Source: Pictodentalium vernedei
Lineage: Eukaryota; Mollusca; Scaphopoda; Dentaliida; Dentaliidae
DNA length: 64,000 nucleotides
Assembly (NCBI GenBank): GCA_031216915.1
Contig: CM062289.1
Span: 66,037,741-66,101,740 of the forward strand
Direction: 5' to 3'
The position numbers and the translations under genes were made by a program. Of this stretch, positions 43,360 to 56,100 are shown one piece after another (position 1 is the first letter of the stretch; the number at the start of each line of letters is the position of its first letter). The notes under the pieces are model-generated. The model was not told where the DNA came from. It worked only from the letters and a program-made list of their open reading frames with translations, and searched no databases.

Positions 43360-45560
43360 ATTGGAGTTAGGTGTCACTGGGGGACTGTATGGACAGGATT
43401 TCTCCTCTCTGTTGAGGGCAGAATTTCTGTTTTTGGGGTCCCTGTCGGCCGTCTGGTTTCAGTTGTGTTCCCGCCGGTACTTTTTCTGCCACCTTTCTCT
43501 CGTAGAAGGGGGTGTTCTACTTTCTACATCTGTTGAGTTCATCTTTTTCTTCTGCTCTCACCTCTGTTATGTCCAGTACGGTTCCTTTAGGGCAATGCCT
43601 TTGCCCTCGCTTATGGTGCGTTCTCGTGGCCGTTCCTCCTGCACCCGGAAAGGGGGGGGGGGCTGTCGTTTCGGGACCTCCCGACACGACCGCGTTATAC
43701 CCCCTCCGTGGGGGATGTGCAGTTTTTTTTACTGTGGTGGATACTGCGGGAGCTGTTGAGTTGTTTGGTGAACAGATCCCTGGTTCCGGGACTATGGTCC
43801 CTCTCCAGTCGACATCTAAGGCTGTCACTAGGGTTGTGACTCCTCCTTTGGAGGCCGAGCTCGGTTGCTCTCTCCCCTTTTCCACCAGTTTCAGCAGTTC
43901 CCGTCGTATCTGCTGCTATTGCTGTTCCGTCTGCAACGTCATCGGTCACCGTTTCAGCCGGCCTCGGCTTATCTCTGCAGGGGTCTGCAGCGATGTCTGG
44001 TAGTGTAGACGTGGGGTATCGTCCTCAGCCTTCCCCGACTTCAACTCGGCGAAATCGGAAGTGGCTGCCGACCGAACCTCCTGCTGTGGCCTCTCAGCCG
44101 TTGAGCACAGCAGGGTCTGCAGAGATGTCTGTAGTGTAGACTTGGGGTATCGGCCTCAGCCTCCCCTGACTTCAACTCGGTGAAGTCGGAAGGGGCTGTC
44201 GGCCGAACCCTCTACTGTGGTCTCTCCGCCATCGAGCACCGCAGTTTTCTCATTGGATTCGGATGTTCACGGGGGGGGGGGGGGGGGGGGGGCACCATGA
44301 GCTCTGTGGCGTTCCGTCCACGCACTCTGGTCCCATGGCCAGTTTTGCGGGACCAACGCCTTTTGTGCAGCCTGGACCTTCTGTCCCTTAGAGGTCCGCA
44401 GCGACTCTCCTGAGTTTCCGATCTGTAGATCCTCGGGGTATGTCATACCCCTATACACATCTGCCTTCAGATGTTTCGGCTGCAGCCCGTCACCCCGCGT
44501 CGGATGTATTTGAGGATCGTGACCCTTCGCTGGTTAAAAGAGTCCGGAGTGAAGCCACTTTGCCGGTTCGTTCCCACATCGAACCGGCCCTCTCCTTGCT
44601 CACTCAGGTTCTGTCCAAGAGCCTTCCCGTTGCTTCCAGCGAGGCTACGAGTGGTTTCCAGGCGCCCCCAGAGGCGCCGCCGCCCGGGATTGAAAACACG
44701 CTGCTTTCTGATCATCATGGGAAGCGTCGGCTGGTTTGGCCATGATGGGCTATGCGTTTCCCGACTCAGGAGATGAGTCCGACATACCTGACGTCGAGAG
44801 CCAACAGTCTTCTGACTTGGGGGCAGCTCTTGACTTTGTGTTTGGGTTCCTTCCAGATCTCAAACCGTCAAACCAGCCGACAGTGTCAGCCCGGCCTCGA
44901 TCATCGATCGCGCGCCTACAGCCTGTGGAGCAACCTGCTTATGGGCGCCTTCGACCGTGCCTGTCGGTACAGGTGGTTGAAGCGTTTGCAGCTTTGGACT
45001 CTGAGTTGAGTTCCAAGGCTATGAAGATGTCGTTCTTCACCAGGGTTGACACTTTTTTGCCTCCGGGGCGTTATCGTTCTCGCGATTCCGCCAATCCGTC
45101 TGTCTGCCAGACTTTGACGGTTTTGGATCAGGACTCCAACTCCCTCGGGCTTTCTAAGCCCATGTCGGCCGTTATTCATATGGAGACTCGGGAGTCCGTG
45201 TTGGGCTTATCGAGAGAGATGCTGGACATGTTTTCTCTCTCAGATCACGTCGTCTCTGCTTTGCTGCTTATTTTTCCCCATATAGGTTTGACGACGTACA
45301 GACTCCTTTGTGTGTACTGTCCAAGGTGCTCGTGCATCTTACTCACACGCACGCCTGTAACACGGCTAACTTGGAATTAGTTCGCAGGGACGCTGTGCTG
45401 GACACAAGCCGTTCCCTTCCCGAGGGGCAACGCGCTGCTCTTCGATCTGCTTCTTCGGCGGGTCCGCAACTATTCCATGGTTCCGTGGTGACGGTACGGG
45501 ATGACGCCCTGTGTCATTCCATAGATCAGCTGCTGCTTGTCAGCTTGATCAGCCTTCTGT
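43360..45560 (+). pseudogene. DIRS gag-like region, multiply frameshifted
   Basis: Protein-like frames change at about 44440-44745 (Pro/Ser-rich, VKRVRSEATLPVRSHIEPAL), 44736-45280 (GYAFPDSGDESDIPD and VQVVEAFAALDSELSSKAM) and 45308-45540 (NTANLELVRRDAVLDTSRS). This Pro/Ser-rich capsid-like pattern with a conserved NLELVRRDA stretch is usual for DIRS ORF1. At 43984-44235 a unit of about 126 bases is duplicated in tandem. The 43400-43990 part is GC-rich and not clearly coding. Confidence 0.65.
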
Positions 45561-45719
45561 TGGAGGCAGGGGCCGTCCAAAGCCTAACAAGCGCCCTTCT
45601 GCTTCCCCTGCAAAGCCAAGGGCTGATCCTCCTGCAACCGCTTCTACTTACTCACGGGGTAAGGGTAGGCATCGGCAGTCATCACCTCGATTCGTCCCAG
45701 GTTGAGACATCCAACTCAG

Positions 45720-46300
45720 TCGAGAGTGCCTCTTCTAATACGAGTCCCTTTCGACGTTACACGTTGGGAACGTTTGATCACGGAGATAGGCAATCTCCCG
45801 TCAAAGGGGGCGATCGAGGTCATCAAGAACATTCATTCAGTGGGATTTTATTCTCGCCTGTTCTTGGTGCCGAAGAAGGACGGCCGACTCTGACCGGTTA
45901 TCGATCTGAGTATCCTGAACCAGTCTTATCATTGCTCCTTATTTCAGCATGGAGACTTTCAGGTCGGTTCGCCGCTCCATTCACCAGGGAGTTTTCGCTT
46001 CCAGCATCGACCTGCGAGACGCTTATTTTCACGTTCCGATTCATCGGACATCGCGAAGGTATCACAGGTTCGCTTTTCTGGGGCGAGTTTACCCGTTCGA
46101 GGCCATGCCCTTCGGTCTCAACCTGACTCCTTGGGCCTTCACCCGTCTGATGTCGCACGTGTTAGCCTTACATCGCACGCAGTCCAGGGTGACTACTTCG
46201 GCATATCTAGACGATATCCTCCAGAGGCATTCCAATGCTGCCTTTCTGGAGTCTGATGTCGACACACTGTTGAGCCTGCTCACGTCGCTAGGGTTCTGAG
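45720..46300 (+). pseudogene. DIRS reverse transcriptase, frameshifted
   Basis: Fragments in two frames: GAIEVIKNIHSVGFYSRLFL followed by VPKKDGRL (45702-45893), then SSIDLRDAYFHVPIH and YPFEAMPFGLNLTPWAFTRL, and AYLDDIL (45949-46299). YLDD is the catalytic motif. Stops fall after PKKDGRL and near 46297, so the ORF is dead. In the family the RT is joined directly to RNase H. Confidence 0.85.
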
Positions 46301-46639
46301 TTAACGAGGAGAAGTTGGACCTGGTCCCTTCTCCGTCCGTCGTTTTGTCATCTCGGGATGGGCTTCCATACTCAGCTGAATACTGTTATGGTTTCCCGGG
46401 CAAGGGCTGTGATTCTCTCAGCTTTTGCCCTGACTCTGTCCCAGTCCACGTCCGCAACAGCTCGGAGTCTTCCCCGGCTGCTCGGTCTCTGCGGTTCGGT
46501 GACGGATCTCATTCCCCTAGGTCGGCTGCATGTCAGACCTCTCCAACACTTTCTGCTCAGTCGTTGGAGGCCGAATGTCGATCCTCTGGATCTGGTGCTT
46601 CAGTTACCGGAGTCTCTTCCTTGTCACCTTCTCCCCTGA

Positions 46640-47510
46640 CGGATGTTCAGTGGATTATGCAGGGAGTTCCGTTGGACTTCCCCACGTCCAATCGTGTTCT
46701 GACAGCAGTCGCCGGCGATCTCGGATGGGGTGTGACGTTGGATCCTCTAGGTCTTTCCCCTTCACGGGTCATGGGACCAGGATCAAGCAGCTCTTCACGT
46801 CAACCAGAAGGAGTTTTTTGCTCTTCCTCTGAGTTTCCGGCAGCGGATCCCCCACCTTTCGAATCGCCAGGTCCTTCTGTTGTCCGACAAGTCGACAGTG
46901 GTTGCTTACATTCGGAACCAGGGCGGCACGCACTCTGTTCACATGTACGAATTGGCTCGGGATCTTCTACTGCTCGCTTAGGATGTCAACGCTGGAGTGG
47001 TGGTTCGTCACATCCCCGGTTGTCTGACCGTCCTTGCCGACTCCCTGTCCCGACGAGGCAGGTTCTTTTCCACAGAGTGGATGCTCCACAGGGCGGTGTT
47101 CCAGTCGCTGTGCGATCTCTGGGGTCGTCCCCACATCGATCTCTTTGCGACTCGTTGGAACCATCAGGTGGACACTTTCGTGTCCCCGTGTCCAGATCCT
47201 CTGGCTGTCATTGTGGGCGCTCTGTCACTCGATTGGAACGGTCTTGTTGGCTACGCCTTCCTGCCGGTTCCGATTCTGCCTCAGGTTCTAACCAAGATAC
47301 GAACCTGCAGTTTTCGAATCATTTTGATCGCTCCCCTGTCGCCTCAGTGGGTGTGGATCAATCTGCTCCGCTCTCTGTTGGCGGCGGTTCCGGCACGTCT
47401 CCGTCGCGACCTTCTTTACCAAGGTCACCCGAGGAGGTTTCACGTCGACCCGACCTCATTATGCCTTTGTCAGGTCCTGTCTCCTTCGTAGAGGTTTTTC
47501 GAGACTAGCA
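46640..47510 (+). pseudogene. DIRS RNase H and following conserved region
   Basis: RNase H pieces: AVAGDLGWGVTLDPLGLS, then in another frame VVRHIPGCLTVLADSLSRRG (residues of the VPG...ADSLSR motif). Next comes the region shared by DIRS elements, HIDLFATRWNHQVDTFVSP and ALSLDWNGLVGYAFLP. Frames shift at least twice. A separate methyltransferase domain, found in some DIRS elements, was not recognised. Confidence 0.75.
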
Positions 47511-48405
47511 GTGGAGTGCTTTTCTTCTTCAAGGAGGCACTCCACTGGTTTAGCCTATGCGGCTAAGTGGAAGGTCGGTCTTCTATCGATGGTGTGCGGA
47601 TCACTCTGTTGATTATGCCAATCCTTCGATCACACAGATTGCGGAGTTTCTGGTATATCTGTTTGATTCTCGGGGGCTCCAGCCTGTTACCATCAAAGGG
47701 TACAGGTCCATGCTTCGGAGACCTTTTCGTACGTGGGACAGCGTCGTATCGGCACTAATCCATACCTCTCCAAGCTTGTTCGGCACTTTTCCTTGAAAAG
47801 GCCTACCACTGATTGCTCCTTCATGGCCAAGAATCAGATACCAGAAACTACTCCGCCTCCTATCTGTATCAGGGCTCTTCCTTCTGTTGAGGGTAACCGC
47901 CCTTTGCTCCGTCCGGTTCATGCAATTCGCATTTATCTCAATCGGACGCAGTTCATTAGGAAAGGCAGGAAACGATTTTTTTTCTGTCTCTTATTCCTGG
48001 TTGACAGAAGATCTCTCCTCGCTCCTTTTCTCGATGGATTTGTCTTGCTATTCGCGCGGCTTACGCTCGTCTAGCGACTGGCTATTGTCTTTCCAGTAGT
48101 ATTTTCTGATCACGAGGTGCGTGCATTGTCTACTTCTTGGGCTTATACTAACTCCGTCATGTTGTCGGATGTTATGCTGGCAGCCTTTTGGAGAAATGCT
48201 ACTTTCTCCACCCATCTGCGTCAGTTGCAGGAGCAGGCAGAGGACCTTTGTACTATGGGCCCTCTTTCTTCTGCTCAGGCTGTTGTCTACCCTAGCCATT
48301 CGGCTTCTTACAAGGTCAGTTCCAGCTCTGTGCTGTTACTGCCCTTTCTGTCTGTGCGTCGCACAGAACCATACACCTCATCTCTCATTGTCTTTTACTA
48401 ATGTT
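47510..48405 (+). pseudogene. DIRS tyrosine recombinase, frameshifted
   Basis: The core-binding part shows TGLAYAAKWKV, FYRWCADHSVDYANPSITQI and VTIKGYRSMLRR. The catalytic part shows DHEVRALSTSWAYTNSVML and MLAAFWRNATFSTHLRQL. The H-x-x-R pair is present. At the position before LRQ, where active copies have FYLR or similar with the nucleophilic Tyr, His is read instead. Frames shift around 47740 and 48100. The enzyme normally integrates the circular DNA. Confidence 0.78.
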
Positions 48406-48517
48406 TGTGATGCCGTGGTTTGATAGGCCTAGGGGCCTCTTCCTCTGTCCATGCTTCCAGTGCATTGGGTTATGTGGGGGTTGGTTATGTGATTCCCTCC
48501 ATCATTTTGTCTATTCA

Positions 48518-48608
48518 GCCTGTAGTAAACAATTGTAAGGTTGGTTGATAAGAAATTTAAATTTTGTAGTAAATTTCCTTTCTTATTATACCTACCGCAA
48601 TTGTTTAC
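48518..48608. repeat. DIRS internal complementary region
   Basis: 48518-48556 is complementary to the extreme left end (42852-42890; two mismatches), and 48566-48608 to the extreme right end (48919-48962). In DIRS elements this region templates completion of the ends and circle formation. Confidence 0.85.
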
Positions 48609-48680
48609 ATGGAGGCCCTCCCGTCTTCTCATTCGGGTAAGAATCCTTCCTCGCCGCTGATCACATAACTCCTATGTTGG

Positions 48681-48970
48681 CGGACACAAAAGAATGATTC
48701 ATTGGTGACTGCCCACGCACTGGTTCCAGAAGTCGTGGGATTGCACTAAGAGAATCGCGTCCCCTACTGGGCCTGCGCCTGTAGCACTCAACCCAGTTTT
48801 GGATTATTTTTTCTTGGTGCTTTTGCGCCACTTTTCTTTCCCAAATCGCTTGGAAAAGATCAAAATATAGAGTATATTATCCGAGTTAGGGTCTTCCACT
48901 GTAGTGCAAGCCTTTAGTAAACAATTGCGGTAGGTATAATAAGAAAGGAAATTTACTATAAAATTAAAAT
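48681..48970 (-). repeat. DIRS right inverted terminal repeat
   Basis: Complement of the left repeat: CATTGGTGACTGCCCACGC, CCCTACTGGGCCTGCGCC, TTTTTTCTTGGTGCTTTTGC. Its outer tip GCGGTAGGTATAATAAGAAA extends beyond the left repeat, as expected for DIRS. Confidence 0.85.
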
Positions 48971-49791
48971 TTTCAGCATATTGAACTCTTTCTACTCTCA
49001 TGAAATCACATGCTTGTAAACAGTAGTGAAGATGACAATCTAAGTTACTATAGTGGCCTGTGGGGGGAAAATGAAAAACTTTCATTTGCCACAAATTTCA
49101 TTTTTTATAGAAAAGACGGACATATGATCAAATATTTCATAGCATGCTCTTGAAAATGGTATCAAATACTTTTTGTTAAATGGTTCCATTTTTGTTTAAA
49201 ATTTTCGCTTTTCACTCCAGTACATCTCCTTATTAGTTTGTTAGAATAGACTGATGGGGGTATCTTCAAAGTCCAAAAATGTACAAAATCCTAATGAGAA
49301 AATGTGACCAGACATAGATTTATTTGATTAATGCAAAAATTAATTTTCTTTTTCTATAAACATATTTTGGAAATATTATTGTTTTAATGGTTCCATTTAA
49401 CTTTTAAAAGTGGAGTGCTTCTATCTCTGTGACTTTGTGACAGAAAATACCCCGCCCCCCCCCCCCCCCCCCCCAGTGCCCGCACGGGTAATTTATAACG
49501 TCTGGACAATATAGGTGTTTATTTTTACAGTGACGGTAAAGTGTGTGATGCTTGCAATTTGGAACATATTGACTGATGCGTGTTCAGAGCAATAAGATGA
49601 AAATAGAATGAAAATGTCCACTTCTGATGGTATATCCTTTGGTGTGGATATCGTTTTTCTAACAATTACTCAATATCATATTTTGGATTGAAATAAAACG
49701 TCTTGCTCGGAAGTTGCTCCCCATCAGACGTTAAAAGTATTATTCGTTTAAACGGGATTCATTTAAAATCAGCATACATAAAACTTGAGCC
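48971..49791. other. Intergenic, C run only
   Basis: AT-rich sequence with a long C run near 49452-49474. No repeat family recognised. Confidence 0.4.
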
Positions 49792-49998
49792 ATGACAGAG
49801 CGGTTACTTCGGCCTCATAGAGAAATTGACTGCAAGGAACGATCTGAAGGAGAACAACTTCTTCGACCTGAATTCACAATTTCAAGGAAATTGGTTTTGG
49901 ACACAACTTATAAAGCAGAAAGAAGGGATAAAAACATTCGTTACTTGCTAATTCAAATTCTTGTTAATTTGTGTACTTCATCAGACATTATATTATGA
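49792..49998 (+). CDS. Hypothetical ORF, 68 codons
   Basis: ATG in a reasonable context (GAGCCATGA) followed by a charged protein: MTERLLRPHREIDCKERSEG..., RPEFTISRKLVLDTTYKAE..., ending with hydrophobic LLIQILVNLCTSSD. It lies in sequence that does not look repetitive, just left of the satellite. It could be a first exon read past its donor, a remnant, or chance. No domain recognised and no strong donor found. Confidence 0.25.
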   Translation: MTERLLRPHREIDCKERSEGEQLLRPEFTISRKLVLDTTYKAERRDKNIRYLLIQILVNLCTSSDIIL

Positions 49999-50127
49999 TA
50001 TAATATCACGTAGGAACAAAGTTGAGAAAAACATCTAACATGAAGACAAAAAAACTTAACAGGGAACTATTGTGGGTTGTGGGGCGGTTTGGGTCTCTGG
50101 CGCTGCAGGGACAATTACATGTCAAAT
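49999..50127. other. Left edge of the satellite region
   Basis: Unrelated sequence ending GTCAAATACTAGACTTTATG, where the first block starts. Confidence 0.4.
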
Positions 50128-53100
50128 ACTAGACTTTATGATTCTGGAGAATCATGGCTTTTCCCGATGAGATTCCATGATTTTTCATGACCCCACAGTG
50201 TCTGATGAATTGTTTTTAACTGTCTCACTGAAGTCCCTTCATTGATGTTATGAGAAAGGTGAAGATAGTAATCTCAAATGACAGAGTTTGATAAAAAATT
50301 GTTTAGGTAGAAACCATCATTAACGGTGGAGTGGGTTAATATCAATATCGTCGTCCAACAAGTCAATGACCGACAAAAGGAGTTATGTTTCTTTGACACA
50401 TACCCACTGAGTGCTGTGTCAATTTAAAAATGGTTCATTTTATCTCAAATGTTTCCCAAATATTGATGTCTAGCAGCTTGTAGAGGGTTGTTAACAAGTG
50501 CTAACAGGAATATTTATTCATGCAACTTGTAATGTCACTCACCAAGAACTGTGAATGGCCATTCTTTTCTTTAAAATCTACAAGATGTTTTCAGAGAAAT
50601 CCAGGGAGAACATGAATTTTAAGCTTTTGATGGGTATCATTGTTTATCCAGCCCAAAACGGGTTAAGTGTTGTTTTTTGAATACTCTTATTACTTCCAAA
50701 AATAATTCTCGGTGAATTCTACTTCCACTTGTTTTGATCTCTCCTCCCAACTTTGGGTGTTGTGGGTACGCAAACACAGCCCATTTTATCAACATTTTGA
50801 TGTTTGAGAACCTGCATAGGGTTAACAAATGCTTATAGGAATATTTCGTACATGCAACTTGTAATGTCACACTAAGATCAGAGAATGGCCATTTTTTCTT
50901 GAAAATCTACTGGATGTTTTTAAAAGAAATCCTCAGAATCGACAAATTTTTAACCTTTTGAGGGGTATCTCTCTGTAACCAGCTATAAAGGGTTAATGCT
51001 TGGTTTTGTTAATACCTTCATTACTTACAAAAATGATCGACTGTGAATTCCATTTCCAATGAAGGAGGTTATGTTTATCTCGTAGGTACACATTGGTGTT
51101 ATGGTTGCCCAAGCACAGCCCATTTTCTCGAAATGTATATGCCTGGCATACCCTGGGGGGTTAACATATGTTTACCGAAACATTTTGTTCATGCTTGTAA
51201 TGTCACTCGAAGACCTGCGAATGGTCAATTGTTTTTGAAATTTTTTTGAGAAATCCACAGAAAACTGGAATTTTAAGCTTTTAAGGGGTATATCTCCTTA
51301 ACCAGTCAAAAATGGGTTAAGACCTCCATTTGTGAATACATTTAATACTTACAAAAATGTTTCCCTGTCAGTTTTGCGTCCGGTAAAAGAAGTTACATTT
51401 CTCTGTTGGATTCCCTTTTGATGTTGTTGTTGTTGTTCAAAAACAGGCTATTGTTTTCAAAATTTTGACATTTAGCAGCCCATGGAGGGTTAACAAATGC
51501 TTACCGGAATAATTTATCCAATCAGCTGGTAATGTGACACTATGACCTATCAATGGCCATTTTCTCTTGAAAACGCTACCAGATGTTTGTAAAGAAGTCC
51601 ACGGAAAACATAAATTTTTAAGCCTTTGATGGGTATCACTATTAACAACCACAAAAGGGGTTAACGATTGGTTTTTTGAATACCCTTATTACTTACAAAA
51701 ATGGTCCTCAGTGAATTCCACTTCCAACAAAGGAGATTATGTGTATTTCTCAGGTACACGTTGGTTGCTGTGCGTGTCTGAAAACAGCCCATTTCAACAA
51801 AATTACGATGCTTGGCAGTCTGTAGAGGGTTAATAAACGTTCACCGGAATATTTTGTCCATGCAACTTACAATGTCACACAAAGACCTGCGAGTAGTCAA
51901 TTTTTCTTGAGAACCTACAGGATGTATTTAGAGAAATCCACAGAAAATGGGAATTTTAAGATTTTAAGGGGTCTCTCTCTTTAGCCTCCCCAAAATGGGT
52001 TAAGACTTCGACTTTTGAATACCCTTACTACTTACAAAAATGTTTCCATATAGATTGTGCGCTCGATAAAATAAGGCACTTTTCTTTGTGCCGTACCCCT
52101 TGGGTGCTGTTGGCGTCCAAAAACAGCCCATTTTATCACAATTTTCACTTTTAGCAGCCCGTGGAGGGTTAACAAATGCTCACCGCAGTATTTTGTCCAC
52201 GCAACATCTATTGTCACACCAAGGCCTGGGAGTGACAAATTTTTCTTGAAAATCTACAAGACTCATTTAGAGAAATCCACGGAAAACACGAATTGTTTAG
52301 CTTTATGGGGGTATTGCTCTTTAACCAATTCAAAATGGGTTAACGCTTGGTTTTTTGAACACCCTTATTACTGACAAAAATGATCCTCGGTGAATTCCAC
52401 TCCCAATAAAGGAAGTTATGTTTATCTCTCGTGTATTGTTTGGGTGCAGTGGGGGCCTGAAACCGGCCTATTTCATCAAATTTTCGATGTTTGGCAGCCT
52501 GTGGAGGGTTACCATATGCATCGCCTGATATGTCGTGTGTATCAAAGGGCGTGTCACAGACAGGTCTAGCAATGACGAATGTATAAAAAAATCTACAAGA
52601 CGTGTTTCGAGTAAGTGCCGATAAACCCCAATTTCTGCAGTTTTTTGCCTATTCTGACGAAATAAGGGTTAAATCGAAAATTCCGCTTCGGTACATTTTT
52701 AGATTTTGTGCTCCTCTATGCGTGTGCAAAATTTCGTGAAAATCGGTTCAAAAATGGCTTCTGAATCGTACGGACAAAATGTGTGGAAACCCCCCCCCCC
52801 CCCCCCCCCCCCCCACCCCCCCCCCCCCCCCCCCCCCCCCCCAAAAAAAAATAATAATAATCCGTAGAAAAACAATAGTTTTTTCCGGAGGGAAAAGCCT
52901 AAAAGAAAAAAAAATAATAATCCGTAGAAAAACAATAGTCTTTTCCAGAGGGAAAAGCCTAATGAGGAAGGTTATGTTTATCACGCAGGTACACATTGGG
53001 TGTTATGGGTGCCCCAAAACAGCCCATTTTCTCAAAATGTCTATACTTTGCAGGCTCTGGGGGGGGGGGGAAGGTTAATAATTGCTTACCGGAATATTTT

Positions 53101-56100
53101 GTCCATGCAACTTGTAATGTCACTCAAAGACCTGCAAATGGTCAATTTTTCTTGAAAACGTGCTAGATTTTTTTGAGAAATCCACTGAAAACGGGAATTT
53201 TAAGCTTTTGAGGGGTATATCTCCTTAACTAGTCGACAATGGGTTAAGACCTCGATTTTTTAATATCCTTACTACTTACAAAAATGTTTCTCTATCAGGT
53301 TTGCGTCCAGTAAAAGAAGTTACGTTTCTCTGTGGCATTTCCATTTGATGTTGTCAGTGTCCAAAAACAGACTATTTCTTCAAAATTTTTGACATTTAGC
53401 AGCCCATGGAGGGTTAACAAATACCTACCAGAATAATGTATGCAACTGGTAATGTGATACCAAGACCTATCAACGGCCATTTTCTCTTGAAACCCTACAA
53501 GATGTTTGTAAAGAAATCCAGGGAAAACGATTTTTAAGCTTTCGATGGGTATCCCTGTTAACCTCCACAACAGGGGTTAACGCTTGGTTTTTTGAATACC
53601 CTTATTACTTACAAAAATGGTCTTCTGTGAATTCCACTTCCAACAAAGGTGATTATGTTTATCTCTCGTGTATACTTTGGGTGCTGTGCGTGTCCGAAAA
53701 CAGCCCATGTCAACAAAATTACGATGCTTGGCAATTGTAGATGGTTAATAAACGCTCACCAGAGTATTTTGTCCCTGCAACTTGTAATGTCACATAAAGA
53801 CCTACGAATAGTCAATTTTTCTTGAACCCCTACAAGTTACTGTTAGGGAAATTCACAGAAAATGGGAATTGATAGCTTTTAAGGGATATCTCTCTTAGCC
53901 TACCCAAAATGGGTTAAGACTTCGACTTTTGAATACCCTTACTACTTACAAAAATGTTTCTGTATAAATTGTACACTCGATAAAAGGAGGCGCTTTTCTT
54001 AAGTTTGTGGTGTACCCATTGGGTGCTGTTGGTGTCCAAAAACAGCCCATTTTATCACAATTTTGACGTTGGGGAGCCCTGGGAGGGTTAACTAATGCTG
54101 CGCGGAATATTTTGTCCATGCACTTGTAATGTCGCACCAAGACCTGCGAATAGCCGATTTTTTCTTGAAAACCTACAAGATGTTTTTAGAGAAATCCACA
54201 GTAAATGGGTATTTTAAGATTTTAATGGGTATCTCTCTTTAACCAGCCCAAAATGGGTTAAGACGTCGAATCTTGAATACCCTTACCACTTTCAAAAATA
54301 TTTTCCGATCAATTTTGCGTCCGATAAATGAAGGCCACTTTCTCTGTGGTATACCGTTTGGGTGCTGTTGGCGTCCAAAAACAGCCCATTTTATCACAAT
54401 TTTGACTTTTAGCAGCCCGTGGAGGGTTAACAAATGCTCACCGCAGTATTTTGTCCATGCAACTTCTATTGTTACATCAAGGCCTGGGAGTGACAATTTT
54501 TTCTTGAAAATCTACAAGACTCGTTTAGAGAAATCCACGGAAAACCTGAATTTTTTAGCTTTATGGGGGTATTGCTGTTTAACCAGCCCAAAACGGGTTA
54601 ACGCTTGGTTTTTTGAACAACCTTATTACTTACAAAAATGATCCTCGGTGAATTCCACTTCCAATAAATGAAGTTATGTTTATCTCTCGTGTATCCTTTG
54701 GGTTCTCTGGGGGGCCTAAAACCGGCCCATTTCATCAAAATTTCGATGTTTGGCAGCCTGTGGAGGATTACCATATGCATCGCCAGATATGTCATGTGTA
54801 TCAAAGGTCGTGGCACAGGCAGGTCTATCAATGATGAAGGTTTAAAAAAAATCTACAAGACGTGTTTCGAGAAAGTGCCGATAAACCCCAATTTTGACAG
54901 TTTTTTGCCAATTCTGACGAAATAAGGGTTAAATCGAAAATTCCGCTTTTGGTACATTTTTAGATTTTGTGCCCCTCTATGCATGTGCAAAATTTTGTGA
55001 AAATCGGTCCGAAAATGGCTTCGGAATCGTGCGGACAAAATGTGTGAAAAAAAAAAAAACCCCAAAACCCCCCAAAAAACTAGACTTTATGATTCTGGAG
55101 AATCATGGCTTTTCCCGATGAGATTCCATGATTTTTCATGACCCCACAGTATCTGATGAATTGTTTTTAACTGTCTCACTGAAGTTCACTGATGTTATGA
55201 GAAAGGTGAAGATAGTAATCTCAAATGACACAGTTTGATAAAAATTGTTTAGGTAAAAACCATCATTAACGGTGGAGTGGGTTAATGTCAATATCATCGG
55301 CCAACAAGTCAATGACCGACAAAAGGCGTTATGTTTGTTTGACACATACCCACTGAGTGCTGTGTCAATTTAAAAATGGTCCATTTTATCTCAAATGTAT
55401 CCAAAATATTGATGTCTGGCAGCTTGTAGAAGGTTAACAAGTGCCAACAGGAATATTTATTCGTGCAACTTGTAATGTCACACCAAGAACTGTGAATGGC
55501 CATTTTTTCTTTAAAATCTACAAAATGTTTTCAGAGAAATCCAGGGAGAACAGGAATTTTAAGCTTTTGAAGGGTATCATTGTTTATCCAGCCCAAAACG
55601 GGTTAAGTGATGTTTTTGGAACACTCTTATTACTTCCAAAAATAATTCTCTGTGAATTCTACTTCCACTTATTTTGATCTCTCCTCCCAACTTTGGGTGG
55701 TGTGGGTACGCAAACACAGCCTATTTTATCAACATTTTGATGTTTGAGAACCTGCATAGGGTTAACAAATGCTTACAGGAATATTTTGTACATGCAACTT
55801 GTAATGTCACATTAAGATCTGAGAATGGCCATTTTGTCCTGAAAATCTACGGGATGTTTTTAAAGAAATCCTCAGATAACACAAATTTTTAACCTTTTGA
55901 GGGGTATCTCTCTGTAACCTGCTCTGAAGGGTTAATGCTTGGTTTTGTGAATATCTTCATTACTTACAAAAATGATCGACGGTGAATTCCACTTCCAATG
56001 AAGGAGGTTATGTTTATCTCGTAGGTACACATTTGGTGTTATGGTTGCCCAAGAACAGCCCATTTTCTCCAAATGTCTATGCCTGGCAGCCTCTGGAGGG

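Larger units (their letters stand above)
42853..48970 (+). mobile_element. DIRS-type tyrosine-recombinase retrotransposon, decayed
   Basis: Inverted terminal repeats (about 42853-43122 and 48681-48970), an internal complementary region (48518-48608), and plus-strand gag-like, RT, RNase H and tyrosine recombinase remnants in that order. This is the DIRS layout; such elements integrate through a circular intermediate and make no target duplication. GC content is distinctly higher than the surroundings. Many frame breaks show it is inactive. Confidence 0.9.

Noticed and set aside
43228-44003. Independent host genes in GC-rich ORFs (43228-44003)
   Set aside because: They lie inside the DIRS element, overlap on both strands, and show no recognisable domain; GC richness keeps frames open.
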